A stretch of DNA of 56,861 nt from Firmicutes bacterium UBA6806 (GCA_002452745.1 DKFC01000023.1:1-56861); one strand, 5' to 3'. Shown: positions 44,079 through 54,172, counted from the stretch's first letter. Program-made: numbers and translations. Notes: generated from the letters alone by a model not told the origin.

Positions 44079-46625
44079 CTAGTTAAGTGGTATGATGATT
44101 AACGTCAATCCCAATCGGTTTGGCATGATAAAATTCTGAATATCCGTAGTATAATAGGCCATTGACACATAGCTCACACCATCTATAATTTTCATTGGAT
44201 AGTCCATGACCGTTGACACATTGTCTTTCTGAACCACTTTAGAATTTTGGATAAATACTTCTGTCTGCATCAGTCCCTTCACTTCAACACTTTTGGTTTC
44301 AGGGTGCCAAAGGACTTCAATGCCAAAGAGGTTGTAAAAAGTCTTAACTGGAACATAGATAGTCCCCTCCATTTCAATCGTAGGAACTCTTGCCAGAATG
44401 TACTCTCCAGAAGCGTTTTGATTGATTGTCATAGATGGCGTCTGAGCTGTCTCCGCCATATTTTCATCCGTACTGTCCACATTTGTGTCATTTGCGTCAT
44501 TTGTACCAGCACCAGGCTCTGTTGATTGCCCTGTTCCCTCAGCCAGAAGAACCTCAATCTGTTCGGGTGTTATCTGTGCAGTGAGTGCAAGTAAAGCATC
44601 GCCTTGTTCTGCCAAATTCATCAAATAGGCTTCTTTAGATGTCTTTATCAAGAGACTGGTCAATACTTTGAAATCTCCTTCTGACTTCAGCGAATCAGGG
44701 AGTACCGTAAACAGGGTCAACACATTATCAAGCGCTGTTTCAGCCGCATCTATCTCACCGCTGGCTATGTTGCTTTTGACCTCATTGAGCGCCTCTTGAT
44801 ACATTCCTAATAGAGCTTTATCAGTCGGATCAATCAATAAGGCAAACTTAGCCAAGTCCTCTTTGAGTTTGGAAATCTGGGATTCTAGGGTTTCAGTGGC
44901 TTTGTTTAATTCAGTTATCGCTGGTTCCTCGGCCGTTTGAAGCTGTTTATCGTTTTCAGCTATTTGATCCTTTAAATCTGCAATTCCTTCATTTGCCTCT
45001 TTGTATAACCCTGCAAACGAATTATAGAGAGCCTCTTGTTGACTGGCAATGACTGACATATTGAATTTAATCTCATCGGCAAGTGCTGTATCGTTATTTT
45101 CAAGAGCCCCCAAAAAAGCTTTGTATAAATTGTCGTTTTTTGTTTTGAGAGCTTCCAGATACGCCATTTGCTCTGTTGTATCAGGATCATTAATGGCTTT
45201 TATCAAATTGAGCTGTTCCTCAAGCGCCTCCATTGAGCTTGTGAGTAAATCTGCTGGCAACTGAGTGCTCACAAGTGACGCCTCAGCATTGACAGAAGTA
45301 CCACTTACATCCACACCTGTCGAATCAATTGCATCCGTTTCCTCGGGAACGGCTTCCAGTGCAGTGGATATGGCCTTGATGGCTTCATCTAATACAGTCT
45401 GCTGAGCTTCCAGTTGATCTAACCGTGCTGTGATGTTGTCAACAATGAGTTGAAATTCTGAAATGGCTTCTTTAAGTTTTTCCACTTGGGCTTCTATAAG
45501 CACTTTGAGCGTCGCAGCTGACTCGCCATTTTCCAGCGCTGTGTCATAAGCCTCACCCTTGCCCTCCGCAGCAATTGACTTTATCTCGTCGGCACTTTCA
45601 CCGAAAGCGAGGTTGAGAATTTCTAGTTCAGCTGATTTGTCGAGGATTAAGCCAGAGCTAATATGGTCTGTATGTAAGATTTTTTCAAGGGCGACCATTC
45701 CAGTCTTGTAATCTTCGCTTGTAATCGCCTGAAGCATTTCCTTCTCCTGCACCCCCCTGTACGATGCCAAAGTCGAACTCTCATCCGATGGGATGCTTTC
45801 TTCAAGTGTCGTTACACTGGCTTCCACTTTGCCGATAGCTTCCCACAGATCGCCATTTAAATCATTTAAGCCCTTCTTAACAGCGCTGTCAGCTGCATGA
45901 TTAAGTCTTTCGAGAAGTGCGTTATTGACAGCAATCTCCCGATTGGTAAAAGTGATCCCTTTTTCAGCTGAAACAATTAACAATTCGGCTTCTGAACCTC
46001 CATTAGCTTCTAGATAAGTTGAAAAATCATCCCATGAGCCCAACTGTTTATCATACACTTCTATAACAGATGGTTCCAAGGGCAACAGAACGGGCTTTAA
46101 AATATTCTGCGTTGCTTCTGAGAGGGTATCATCCTCATCTGCATCAAAGAGATTTTTTGCCAAATCATAGTCTATGGAAAGTTTTTGAAGCAATTCATTT
46201 GCTCTGGGGTCTAACAGAGAATGCATATCATTTATGGATTTTACTTCTCCTGTGGCGAAAACCACAACACTTCCATCCGCCTGTATCCAATGGGTCAGTG
46301 GCAACGCATCAACAACCGCATTTGAGACGATATTAGGTGATTGATCTGAGATATCAGTGATGTTTTCACCAGTGCTTATATCTACCCATACTTTTTTGCT
46401 AGTCAAATCAGATTTATAATACGTTTTCTTTTGATTTGTGGTTTCCACCGTTTCCTCAGCAATGCTGATCGTCTTGGGATTCAGAGATTTATAATCAATC
46501 ACATATGAGCCAATAATCACTGAACGCGTTGGAAAATCCTCTGCCAGAGGTCTTGCGTCGGCAAAACTCACTTGAACGGTTAAAATCAAAATCAATACAA
46601 TCAATACCACTCTATTTCGCTTCAT
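44079..46625 (-). CDS. Exported coiled-coil protein with C-terminal copper-amine-oxidase-type stalk domain
   Basis: An 848-aa protein with a signal peptide (residues 1-22, RNRVVLIVLILILTV then FADA). Residues about 370-640 are Ala/Glu/Leu/Lys-rich coiled coil, followed by an Asn/Asp/Thr-rich linker (about 690-730). The end (about 745-848) has VPTIEMEGTIYVPVKTFYNL and WHPETKSVEVKG, the pattern of the copper-amine-oxidase N-terminal domain used as a wall-anchored module in Clostridia. It is acidic and likely sits outside the membrane. Association with eCIS genes suggests a particle-docking or envelope-spanning role; I know of no match for the central part. Confidence 0.65.
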   Translation of the reverse strand: MKRNRVVLIVLILILTVQVSFADARPLAEDFPTRSVIIGSYVIDYKSLNPKTISIAEETVETTNQKKTYYKSDLTSKKVWVDISTGENITDISDQSPNIVSNAVVDALPLTHWIQADGSVVVFATGEVKSINDMHSLLDPRANELLQKLSIDYDLAKNLFDADEDDTLSEATQNILKPVLLPLEPSVIEVYDKQLGSWDDFSTYLEANGGSEAELLIVSAEKGITFTNREIAVNNALLERLNHAADSAVKKGLNDLNGDLWEAIGKVEASVTTLEESIPSDESSTLASYRGVQEKEMLQAITSEDYKTGMVALEKILHTDHISSGLILDKSAELEILNLAFGESADEIKSIAAEGKGEAYDTALENGESAATLKVLIEAQVEKLKEAISEFQLIVDNITARLDQLEAQQTVLDEAIKAISTALEAVPEETDAIDSTGVDVSGTSVNAEASLVSTQLPADLLTSSMEALEEQLNLIKAINDPDTTEQMAYLEALKTKNDNLYKAFLGALENNDTALADEIKFNMSVIASQQEALYNSFAGLYKEANEGIADLKDQIAENDKQLQTAEEPAITELNKATETLESQISKLKEDLAKFALLIDPTDKALLGMYQEALNEVKSNIASGEIDAAETALDNVLTLFTVLPDSLKSEGDFKVLTSLLIKTSKEAYLMNLAEQGDALLALTAQITPEQIEVLLAEGTGQSTEPGAGTNDANDTNVDSTDENMAETAQTPSMTINQNASGEYILARVPTIEMEGTIYVPVKTFYNLFGIEVLWHPETKSVEVKGLMQTEVFIQNSKVVQKDNVSTVMDYPMKIIDGVSYVSMAYYTTDIQNFIMPNRLGLTLIIIPLN

Positions 46626-46637
46626 CCAATCATCCCT

Positions 46638-48656
46638 CTACTTTTCTACCAAGACCAAAACACCTTTTTGAACTGGCGTGGTTTCTGGCACAAGCCCTAG
46701 CTTGACAACACTTTCCTCACCGATCAAAAGTTCAATTTGATACTGTTCTGTATCTGTTAAAATCAGTGTTAACGCTTCGATATGTGTGCCTTTTTCAGTT
46801 GCATCACTTAGCACAGTTCCATCCGTTTTAATGATTCTAAAATAATCATATCCAATTTGATCGCTTATTGTTATGGTCATACTGCTTCTGAGGCTATCCA
46901 GTTGTGCTAATTGGAAAGTTCCAAGTGGCAATTTCAAATCATCAGGGTTTGTCTCTATAGGTACGAGCACAAGAGGCCCTTGATACGTTTCGCCCTCAAT
47001 CACAGCCCTGTACTTAGGCAAGTCCTTCGTATATAAGACAACCGATAGTTCCGAGGAGGTCTCAAAAGTCAGCGGCAAATGCTCAATTGTTTCAGAAATA
47101 GGTGTCATCCCCCCAACAGGCAGTCCGTTGGTATCAAATAGCCTGTAATGAGTCACCTGTAGATCAGGGGATACCATTACGCCGAATATAAATTTGAGAC
47201 TTGTATACGGCGTTTCGATATACCAAAATGGTTCATCTCCACCATCACCACGTTTTACATTTGACATCCCCGAATCATCATTTCCAGAAGTAGGCTTAGA
47301 ACTGTTTACAATTTCCGTGAGGCCTCCCGATGTGTTAAAATCCAGTGCCGCTATGAACTTGGAAAGCGATACCTTCGATTGAAATTGAGCGAGTTCAAGT
47401 TCTTTTAAGGCCTCTTTTGACGCCAATACTTCGGCAAACGGAACTTCCCCAGCGAGGTTGTCACTTTTGAGTTGTTCGTACGTCACACTGGCAAGTGAAA
47501 AGGCCATTGCCCTTTGCTTAATGACCAGCTCCATCTGCTTGACTGCATCATAGCTGTCTTTAATCTTTTGAGTTGTCAAGGCTATCATGGCCGCTTCCGC
47601 CACCCTCTTTTTATCTCGTTCACCTAGTGCCACAATCAAGGGATATTTCTCATTTTCAAAGTATCTGAGGGCTGTATATTCACCTTGAAACCATCTCATT
47701 GGGATTTCAATTTTAAAGAAAAGCAAGTTGATAACATAGACCTTTTGCCATTTCTCGTCTATGTTTTGAAGCATTTGTTCGTAGTTTTGAAACAGTGCGG
47801 CATAATCAATCTTGTCTTTACTGAGTTCTGAGGAAAGGATATTCACTTTTGAGCCATAGTAGCTTTTATAGATATCATAGACCTCTGTGACTTCTTTTTC
47901 CGAAAGTTTTCGATCTTGGGTTGCCACATAAACCTGATAATCTTTGGAAAGCCCAAATTCAATCAATGCCTCTAAATCATCCCTTGTCAATTGGGTTTCC
48001 AAGAATTCTGCTTTGAAAGCATATCCTCTTGTAACATCAACTCCAATAATTTTAGAACACTTCTCCTTGGCAGTTTCAAAATCCAATATTGCCTTGGTCA
48101 GCGTGTCGCTTGATTTATCCAGTTCCGCTTTGACTAAATCCACATCCTCTTTGTTTGAATGTCCTGTCAAATACGCTTGGTACAGTCGTTGATAAGTCGT
48201 TTCCAAATCTCTGTTTTTATCGGTTTCAAATTGCAAAACCCCTTCTTTCTCTAAAACATCCAAAAAGGCATTTTTCGTTTCAAATGCTACCTTACGAACT
48301 TCAAATTGATATTGTGCCTGTAACTTTTGAAGGTCATTATCTATCTTGGGAAGTTTCATGATGAGTTCTATTTCCTTTGGCATGGCATGCTTTTCTGGAA
48401 AGGAAATGTTAAAGAGCAAAGAAAACCTCACTGTGGATTCCTTTTCCCTTATATCTTGAAGGCCTTCAACCGCTTGTCTTCTTTCAACGCCTTTTTTAAT
48501 CAAATCGAGTTTGACCAAATTAATTGCATCACTATTTTGCTGTGCAAGTGAAATAGCGGTTTTCATATCCATGATCCGATCAGCATAATCCAGCCGAACT
48601 TGCGATGCCGTCAATATCAAAGCTAAAAATAGAAGTGATGCTCTTTTTAAGGTCAT
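46638..48656 (-). CDS. Exported TolC/outer-membrane-efflux-like coiled-coil protein
   Basis: A 672-aa protein, start at the ATG at 48654-48656 because GGAGG is five bases upstream. Signal peptide within residues 1-26 (ASLLFLALILTA). MDMKTAISLAQQNSDAINLV then long helical hairpins (about residues 25-450) resemble the outer-membrane efflux protein family. The C-terminal third (about 480-672) is beta-rich and unlike TolC, with TPYTSLKFIFGVMV and TITISDQIGYDYF. In a single-membrane organism a TolC-like channel is odd; it may act as a periplasm- or wall-spanning coiled-coil pillar instead. Confidence 0.6.
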   Translation of the reverse strand: MTLKRASLLFLALILTASQVRLDYADRIMDMKTAISLAQQNSDAINLVKLDLIKKGVERRQAVEGLQDIREKESTVRFSLLFNISFPEKHAMPKEIELIMKLPKIDNDLQKLQAQYQFEVRKVAFETKNAFLDVLEKEGVLQFETDKNRDLETTYQRLYQAYLTGHSNKEDVDLVKAELDKSSDTLTKAILDFETAKEKCSKIIGVDVTRGYAFKAEFLETQLTRDDLEALIEFGLSKDYQVYVATQDRKLSEKEVTEVYDIYKSYYGSKVNILSSELSKDKIDYAALFQNYEQMLQNIDEKWQKVYVINLLFFKIEIPMRWFQGEYTALRYFENEKYPLIVALGERDKKRVAEAAMIALTTQKIKDSYDAVKQMELVIKQRAMAFSLASVTYEQLKSDNLAGEVPFAEVLASKEALKELELAQFQSKVSLSKFIAALDFNTSGGLTEIVNSSKPTSGNDDSGMSNVKRGDGGDEPFWYIETPYTSLKFIFGVMVSPDLQVTHYRLFDTNGLPVGGMTPISETIEHLPLTFETSSELSVVLYTKDLPKYRAVIEGETYQGPLVLVPIETNPDDLKLPLGTFQLAQLDSLRSSMTITISDQIGYDYFRIIKTDGTVLSDATEKGTHIEALTLILTDTEQYQIELLIGEESVVKLGLVPETTPVQKGVLVLVEK

Positions 48657-48657
48657 G

Positions 48658-50190
48658 TCAGCCTCCAATTGGGGTTTCATACTCATAAAAAATCAGTTTT
48701 AGCGTAGTGAAGTCAAAGTACAGGTTCAACTGAGCATTTGTCTGACGTACCTGCAAGACAAAATAGGCCTGTCCATCGACATTTTTGGCAAATGCCGTTG
48801 TGTTGTCTAATTTTGCTCTGACATCACTGAGCTTCATCTCTTTTTGCCATGTGCTTGTCAACCTAAAATCCTTAATGACAATTTTGTAGAGTATGGGTTC
48901 AAGCACCTCTGTTGGATAGGTAAAGTAAAAGTCACACTGTACTTTGGGGTATGAAAGCCTATAATATGATTCTAATTGCGTCATATTGGGAGATTCTAAA
49001 AAATATTGCCTTACATCCGAACTGCTAAGTCCAAGCAGAGATTCTACCAGTGCATCCCCGCTTAACCAGTCGCCTGTATAGACTTTTTCATTTTGTATGT
49101 AACAAGTACCTGTCCCATTGAATAGACTTTTATCAAATGTGCCCTCATAGATCAACTGTTCCGTTTTAGGGTCATATTGCTTGCCCTCTCCAGCATAATA
49201 TCCAAGACTGAAATTCCCACTGTATATGAGCTTGCCCTCTTCAGAGTACTGGTCTCCAAAGCCGCTGTATTGATCGCTTATAAAATTGCCTTCATATGCC
49301 AATTGCCCGCTTTTAAAGAACAACTTTCCCCTGCCCTCAAAGACGCCATTTGCAAACTGTCCACTGTAAAGTTTCAGTCCATCACTGGTCATCAACAGCC
49401 CTTCTCCGTGGTATTTTCCGTTTAAAAAATTACCCGTATACTGAATTGTCCCATCCTCAAAATAGGAGACGCCATAGCCGTTTTGAAACCCCTGAGAAAA
49501 CGTTCCCGTGTACATCAACAGCCCCTTGTCATCATAGAGTTTTCCCGATCCTGAAAAGAGCCCATTTTCAAACGCCCCCTCATATAAGATAAGGTGATTG
49601 CTCTGGTATAAGACCCCATTGCCGTTGAATGTGTTGTTATCAAACATCCCTTTATAAATCACATCCCCGTTCTGAGCATATAGCGTCCCCTCCCCGGAGT
49701 AGAGATCGTCTTTGAAAGCACCCACATAGACGAGGTTTCCAAGATCATCGTATTGAATCCCCTCGTCTTGACATTTGCCCGCCGCCATCTTTCCTTCGAA
49801 AATAGTTGAGCCGCTGCGACTCACCAGTTTAACCTTTCCAGAATACGTCTCTAATAGGGGATCCGTGAGCATTAATGTCGGTGTGTATAGCCGCCCGCGC
49901 AAAAAGGGAATAATCACTGTTTGACTGATAGCCATAACCCCTATCAATACAACAACGGATACAACAAGCAGCCTCTTGGCGTAATACCGGTTTCCAATCA
50001 GCACGTAGTCTGACTTCTGTTCTGGAGCACGCTTTAACACGCTGATAGCATCCTTGACCGTGCTCTTGATGACCTTGCCAACTTTACTCTTTAGAAAAAT
50101 GCTTTTTTTCAGTTTTCTCTTGAGCAATTTGAGAGGTCTTAAAAAAGCGGTTTTTGTGGTTTTAAATATGTACTTAATCAAGTTGCCCAT
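48658..50190 (-). CDS. Membrane-anchored MORN-repeat protein
   Basis: A 510-aa protein. A basic cytoplasmic N terminus (residues 1-70) is followed by one TM segment (about 73-95). Then come 10 to 11 MORN repeats of about 23 residues (YKGMFDNNTFNGNGVLY, YEGAFENGLFSGSGKLY and similar; about residues 120-370). The last 130 residues form a separate domain (LSDVRAKLDNTTAFAKN). MORN repeats bind membranes or proteins. GAGGTGA precedes the ATG. It follows the sensor gene and precedes the TolC-like gene, so it is part of the envelope module. Confidence 0.8.
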   Translation of the reverse strand: MGNLIKYIFKTTKTAFLRPLKLLKRKLKKSIFLKSKVGKVIKSTVKDAISVLKRAPEQKSDYVLIGNRYYAKRLLVVSVVVLIGVMAISQTVIIPFLRGRLYTPTLMLTDPLLETYSGKVKLVSRSGSTIFEGKMAAGKCQDEGIQYDDLGNLVYVGAFKDDLYSGEGTLYAQNGDVIYKGMFDNNTFNGNGVLYQSNHLILYEGAFENGLFSGSGKLYDDKGLLMYTGTFSQGFQNGYGVSYFEDGTIQYTGNFLNGKYHGEGLLMTSDGLKLYSGQFANGVFEGRGKLFFKSGQLAYEGNFISDQYSGFGDQYSEEGKLIYSGNFSLGYYAGEGKQYDPKTEQLIYEGTFDKSLFNGTGTCYIQNEKVYTGDWLSGDALVESLLGLSSSDVRQYFLESPNMTQLESYYRLSYPKVQCDFYFTYPTEVLEPILYKIVIKDFRLTSTWQKEMKLSDVRAKLDNTTAFAKNVDGQAYFVLQVRQTNAQLNLYFDFTTLKLIFYEYETPIGG

Positions 50191-50209
50191 TTAGCTCACC
50201 TCTAGTAGG

Positions 50210-52963
50210 TTAATATCTTCCAAGCGGTCTCTCTAAAAGGTTGGAATCCCCAGCTAATTTCTCACATTTAAAAAGATATTCTTTAGAAACTCTATCTCTG
50301 CCATTTGCTTTTATCACACTTATAAAGTCTTTCTTGGCATCTGCATACCGTTCCTCTTCATAGGAAATCAATGCCGATTCAAAGACATCTTTTGATTTTA
50401 TAAAATCCTTTTGAATTGAAACTTTTAAAGTCTCCAGCCACTCGTACAGCCTTATGGCCTTATTGGCGTGTTCGTCATACAAGCACCCAATATAGCGAAT
50501 CCTTTCATTTGAATGAGTGATTTTCGCCTTCATGGCTTCGCTCAAGAGGACGCCAGTGTCGTATTTGGTGGCGATTTTGTTCATCTCCGCCACTTCAGTG
50601 ACACATTCACTGATTACAGAAGTCGTCAGTCTGTTTTCATCGCCGACGATGCCGAGGAGGACTTCTCCAAAATGAATACTGATGTTTGTCTTTACGTTTA
50701 GTTCAAGCTCACAGATATGCTGCATAATCATAGATGCTGTAGACATGGCCTCTTCTTCATTGGTAAATAAGGCCAGTACCCCTGCATTTCTAAATTCGCC
50801 CACCAACCCATTTTGAGCATGTATGTGCCTTGCGTATTCTTCAAAGAGTTGATTTAAAATATCCAGCTGCTCCTTAGATGTCTTTCCCCTTACTAAATCA
50901 AAGTAATTTGCTGTATTGATGTAAACCACAGTCATTTCCTGCTTGGAATAATTGCCGAGTTCTACCTCTGTAATCCGCTTCTTATCCAGGAGTTCAAAGA
51001 ACTTAAGCGGAATAAATTTAAAGTATACTTCGTTCATTTGAGTGAGTTCGGAAATATAATCCCTAATGAAGAGGGACATTTTATTAAACATGCTTGAAAG
51101 TTCCCCGATTTCATCGTGGGTAGAGACTGAAACCGTGACCCCCCAATTGCCACTGCTGATTTCATCAACTGAATCGTTTAGAGTTCGAAGCGGCAAGATG
51201 ACGCGGTAAATCACAATTGACATCAGCAGTAGAACAAAACTCACGATGAACAAGTTCAAAGTAACAAGGTTGCCATAGTACCCCTGAATATAGTAAGTGT
51301 AGCTTTCCTTTCCAGTCCCCACTTCCAACAACCCTATGACATTTTGATCTTTATCTCTAATTGGCGTCACCGCAAAAACCCATTCTCCAGTGACATCTGA
51401 GTTATCCCCTAAGACGGTTTTATTTTTTTGGGCCGCTTCTAAATACGTTTGATTTGCACGGTCTCCATATAGATACTCGGCAGTGGCCCAAAATTCAATG
51501 CCGTCGCCTGTGACCACATGTATTTTTCCTTCTCCATATTTGTAAATAACTGAATAGTACCAGCGATTAAAAGTCTTTAATTTAAGCGTATTGAATTCAT
51601 CTGCATTGACTGCCCTTTCTTGAGAAAGCGCCGTATATTCCGGCGTGGCATAGTCATCAAGTCCATCCATCTCCTTTAGATAATTGACACTTATATTGGC
51701 AGCACGCTCTTTTGAAAAGTTAAATAGCTCTGCTAATAAGTCATTTTTAGCTAAGTTGGTAAAATAACCAAAACTTACTGAAAGTGAAATAATTGGAATC
51801 AAAAGGACAAGTGGAAGCAAAATCGTTCCAAATTTAATAATTAAAGACCCTCTACTCTTTTCATATGTATGTATGACAAACCAGATTATCAAGGCAAAAA
51901 GGCCAACCACAAGAGCATGTCTTAGAAATGTTTTCAAGTTGTGCAGTTGACTGTATTCCACATCACTCATGACGAGCACTTCGACTTCAGTTCCCCTGTC
52001 AATAAAGACAAACCGCCTGCCTTCTCTATTAAACCGCACATCTCCTGTGATGCTGTTTTCATCTCTTATGGTCACTAGATTGGCATCGCTATACTTCAGA
52101 TTCTCAATTTTACTGAGATCGTCTTCAGCTCCTCTAATCACTTTATATTCAGTTTTATCCATATCTATCTTTACGATTTCATTTGTGAGTTCATTCATAA
52201 AGGCAAAAGTCGATTGATTATAGGCATTGAGGCTTGAGACATTCATACGCTCTGGCATTCCATCGTATTTGATGACCTCAAAGTTTTCATTATAATACTG
52301 ATAGAGAATGCCCTTTACTGTTGAAAAAATCACTTTGCCATTTCCTAAATAGAGAATGTCTTTAACATAGAGTCCAGGGTCATATTTTAAATCCTTGAGA
52401 ACATGCACTTCATCGTTATAAATATTAATTTGGGATATGGTCACATGTGATGAATCTGAAGCAGCATTTTGAATGACTAAAAGATGATGCTCAATTAGAT
52501 ATGCCTTGGTGATGAGCGGGTACTCAACAGCACCCGTGGTTTGGTACTCAACTTTATAAAGAGTCTTGACTTTTGCGTTATTGGGTGTAATTTTGATAAT
52601 TTCTTCTGAAAAAACGTAGTAGTTGTCTGCATTTCTCAAAGACCTGTGCAGATAGAGGTTGCCATCTGTATCCATGCTGAGATTGTCATAGTCGGAAAAG
52701 GTGGACTTGGCATCTTTGGGGAGTGAATACGTCTTTAGAATCTGTCCGTCTTTTGAAACGCGCATGAGGTTATAGGTGGGTCTAAAATAGTTGATAAAAG
52801 AGTCTATCATTCCTTCCGATGTTTCCTTTTGAAGAATAATCATCTCTTCATCTTGTGCCGCTAATACATCAATAACGTGTTCTAAATCCAGATTTTCAAT
52901 TAAATATGTAAAAATACCACTCAATAGTGCGGTCAACAATACCAAAACCAAAATTTTTCTCAT
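50210..52963 (-). CDS. Four-TM sensor with HAMP and degenerate class III cyclase domain
   Basis: A 917-aa protein. TM1 (about 4-22), a beta-propeller-like external domain (about 60-330), TM2/TM3 (347-366, 378-400), a Cache-like external domain (about 405-565), TM4 (569-590), HAMP (590-645) and a class III cyclase-like domain (about 675-830), then a TPR-like end. Both metal aspartates seem lost: Asn683 in VYINTANY and Ala727 in FRNAGVLAL replace the usual Asp. It should not make cAMP and more likely signals by binding. It heads the proximal eCIS operon and could pass an external signal to particle use. Confidence 0.75.
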   Translation of the reverse strand: MRKILVLVLLTALLSGIFTYLIENLDLEHVIDVLAAQDEEMIILQKETSEGMIDSFINYFRPTYNLMRVSKDGQILKTYSLPKDAKSTFSDYDNLSMDTDGNLYLHRSLRNADNYYVFSEEIIKITPNNAKVKTLYKVEYQTTGAVEYPLITKAYLIEHHLLVIQNAASDSSHVTISQINIYNDEVHVLKDLKYDPGLYVKDILYLGNGKVIFSTVKGILYQYYNENFEVIKYDGMPERMNVSSLNAYNQSTFAFMNELTNEIVKIDMDKTEYKVIRGAEDDLSKIENLKYSDANLVTIRDENSITGDVRFNREGRRFVFIDRGTEVEVLVMSDVEYSQLHNLKTFLRHALVVGLFALIIWFVIHTYEKSRGSLIIKFGTILLPLVLLIPIISLSVSFGYFTNLAKNDLLAELFNFSKERAANISVNYLKEMDGLDDYATPEYTALSQERAVNADEFNTLKLKTFNRWYYSVIYKYGEGKIHVVTGDGIEFWATAEYLYGDRANQTYLEAAQKNKTVLGDNSDVTGEWVFAVTPIRDKDQNVIGLLEVGTGKESYTYYIQGYYGNLVTLNLFIVSFVLLLMSIVIYRVILPLRTLNDSVDEISSGNWGVTVSVSTHDEIGELSSMFNKMSLFIRDYISELTQMNEVYFKFIPLKFFELLDKKRITEVELGNYSKQEMTVVYINTANYFDLVRGKTSKEQLDILNQLFEEYARHIHAQNGLVGEFRNAGVLALFTNEEEAMSTASMIMQHICELELNVKTNISIHFGEVLLGIVGDENRLTTSVISECVTEVAEMNKIATKYDTGVLLSEAMKAKITHSNERIRYIGCLYDEHANKAIRLYEWLETLKVSIQKDFIKSKDVFESALISYEEERYADAKKDFISVIKANGRDRVSKEYLFKCEKLAGDSNLLERPLGRY

Positions 52964-53025
52964 CTTGTGCGCTCCCCTTTTAAAGATAGATATTTGGAAC
53001 TTAATCGTTTATTTCTCTGATAAAG

Positions 53026-53034
53026 TGATATAAG
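53026..53034 (+). promoter_or_regulatory. Extended -10 promoter of the pseudokinase-like gene
   Basis: TGATATAAG is a TGn extended -10 with 5 of 6 bases matching TATAAT. Start of transcription would fall about 20 nt before the ATG. The -35 region is poor (CGTTTA). The 96-bp divergent gap (52964-53059) must also hold the promoter of the sensor operon on the other strand, which I could not pick out with confidence. Confidence 0.35.
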
Positions 53035-53059
53035 TAACATATCGTTTGGAGGTGATTTG

Positions 53060-54172
53060 ATGCCGGGTTCGTTTGTTTCTGATAAGTATGTCGTTGTGGA
53101 AGTTGTCTCCACAAATGTAAATGTAACCATCTATAGATGCTTAGACCCACTCAAGGATCAAGACAGTCACTATAGAATCCATCAAGTTAAAGATCGAGGC
53201 CTCATCAAGTACTATTTGAATTGTGTCAATCATCTTAGCGCTACTTTGCCTTTTATCGAATCATTTGTGGCATTTGGTGATCTTTATCTCGTCTTTAAGG
53301 ATTACTCAGATGAACCTGCCATCCGCCATCATCAGTTCAATGATGCTGATCGGAAAGCGTTCATCCTCAAACTGCTCGCAAAACTTTCACTAGATAGTAC
53401 TTTACCCAATTTCATTAAATATACGCTTATAAAATCCGATAATATTCGAGTGGATAAAAATAGAAATCTCCACTTTAATGTAACTTTAGATTTACTCAAT
53501 CCGTCCTCTTTTGAGTATTTTAAATCGGTTCAGAAAAAAGTAGCCGATCTTATCGAGACCTTGACGGAAGAATACGATGAATTCACTCAATTCATCACAG
53601 CTTGTGAAGAAGGCAGATATAAGGACTATGTCAGCATGCTTGCAGATTACAAATATTACATGGGAACTGTTAATGAATACAAAGAACCTTGGATTTATGA
53701 AAAACTCCTTGAGATTTTCCTTTGGGTCAAAAGTCACTTTCGCCTTTTGATGTGCTTTTCACTTTTATTAATCTTTATCATTTACGGCATAACCATGATT
53801 TCCAGCTCAGCAACAGATGGCAATAAACCCTATGTTAAAGATTTCATCGGTATTGTTCATTATGATGACCCATATAACGAGTTGGTTGGCGAAACAGAAA
53901 CGGTCTCTGTCTATGTCCCTCAGATGAACACCGCACCAACTTCTGTTGAACCGCAAACGGAAATGACAAATGAATATACTTTATACATAGTTCCCCCTGG
54001 TGATTACTTATATAAGATTTCGTTTGAGACCTACGGCGACAGAAAATATGCCCATACACTGGCTGCTTTTAATGGTCTAGAAGATCCCAACTTTCTACCA
54101 GTCAACTATCCCCTCAAATTGCCGATTCCTGAGCAAATTGAAACCCTTTATGAGATCATGGGCAAACCATAA
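53060..54172 (+). CDS. Pseudokinase-like, single-TM protein with LysM-like C terminus
   Basis: A 370-aa protein; ATG at 53060 with GGAGGTGA upstream (a TTG one codon earlier is less likely). Residues about 8-200 are weakly like a Ser/Thr kinase fold (KYVVVEVVSTNVNVTIYRC, GDLYLVFKDY, IKSDNIRVDK) but lack a clear VAIK Lys, HRD and DFG. TM at about 230-252. The external end (EYTLYIVPPGDYLYKISFET, then LAAFNGLEDPNFLP) is LysM-like. It would link the cell wall to a cytoplasmic pseudokinase and lies divergent to the eCIS sensor gene. Confidence 0.55.
   Translation: MPGSFVSDKYVVVEVVSTNVNVTIYRCLDPLKDQDSHYRIHQVKDRGLIKYYLNCVNHLSATLPFIESFVAFGDLYLVFKDYSDEPAIRHHQFNDADRKAFILKLLAKLSLDSTLPNFIKYTLIKSDNIRVDKNRNLHFNVTLDLLNPSSFEYFKSVQKKVADLIETLTEEYDEFTQFITACEEGRYKDYVSMLADYKYYMGTVNEYKEPWIYEKLLEIFLWVKSHFRLLMCFSLLLIFIIYGITMISSSATDGNKPYVKDFIGIVHYDDPYNELVGETETVSVYVPQMNTAPTSVEPQTEMTNEYTLYIVPPGDYLYKISFETYGDRKYAHTLAAFNGLEDPNFLPVNYPLKLPIPEQIETLYEIMGKP

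Noticed and set aside
17270..54172. Prophage
   Set aside because: No capsid, portal, terminase, integrase, holin or replication genes; the AAA+, DUF4255, DUF4157 and LysM hub set marks an eCIS.
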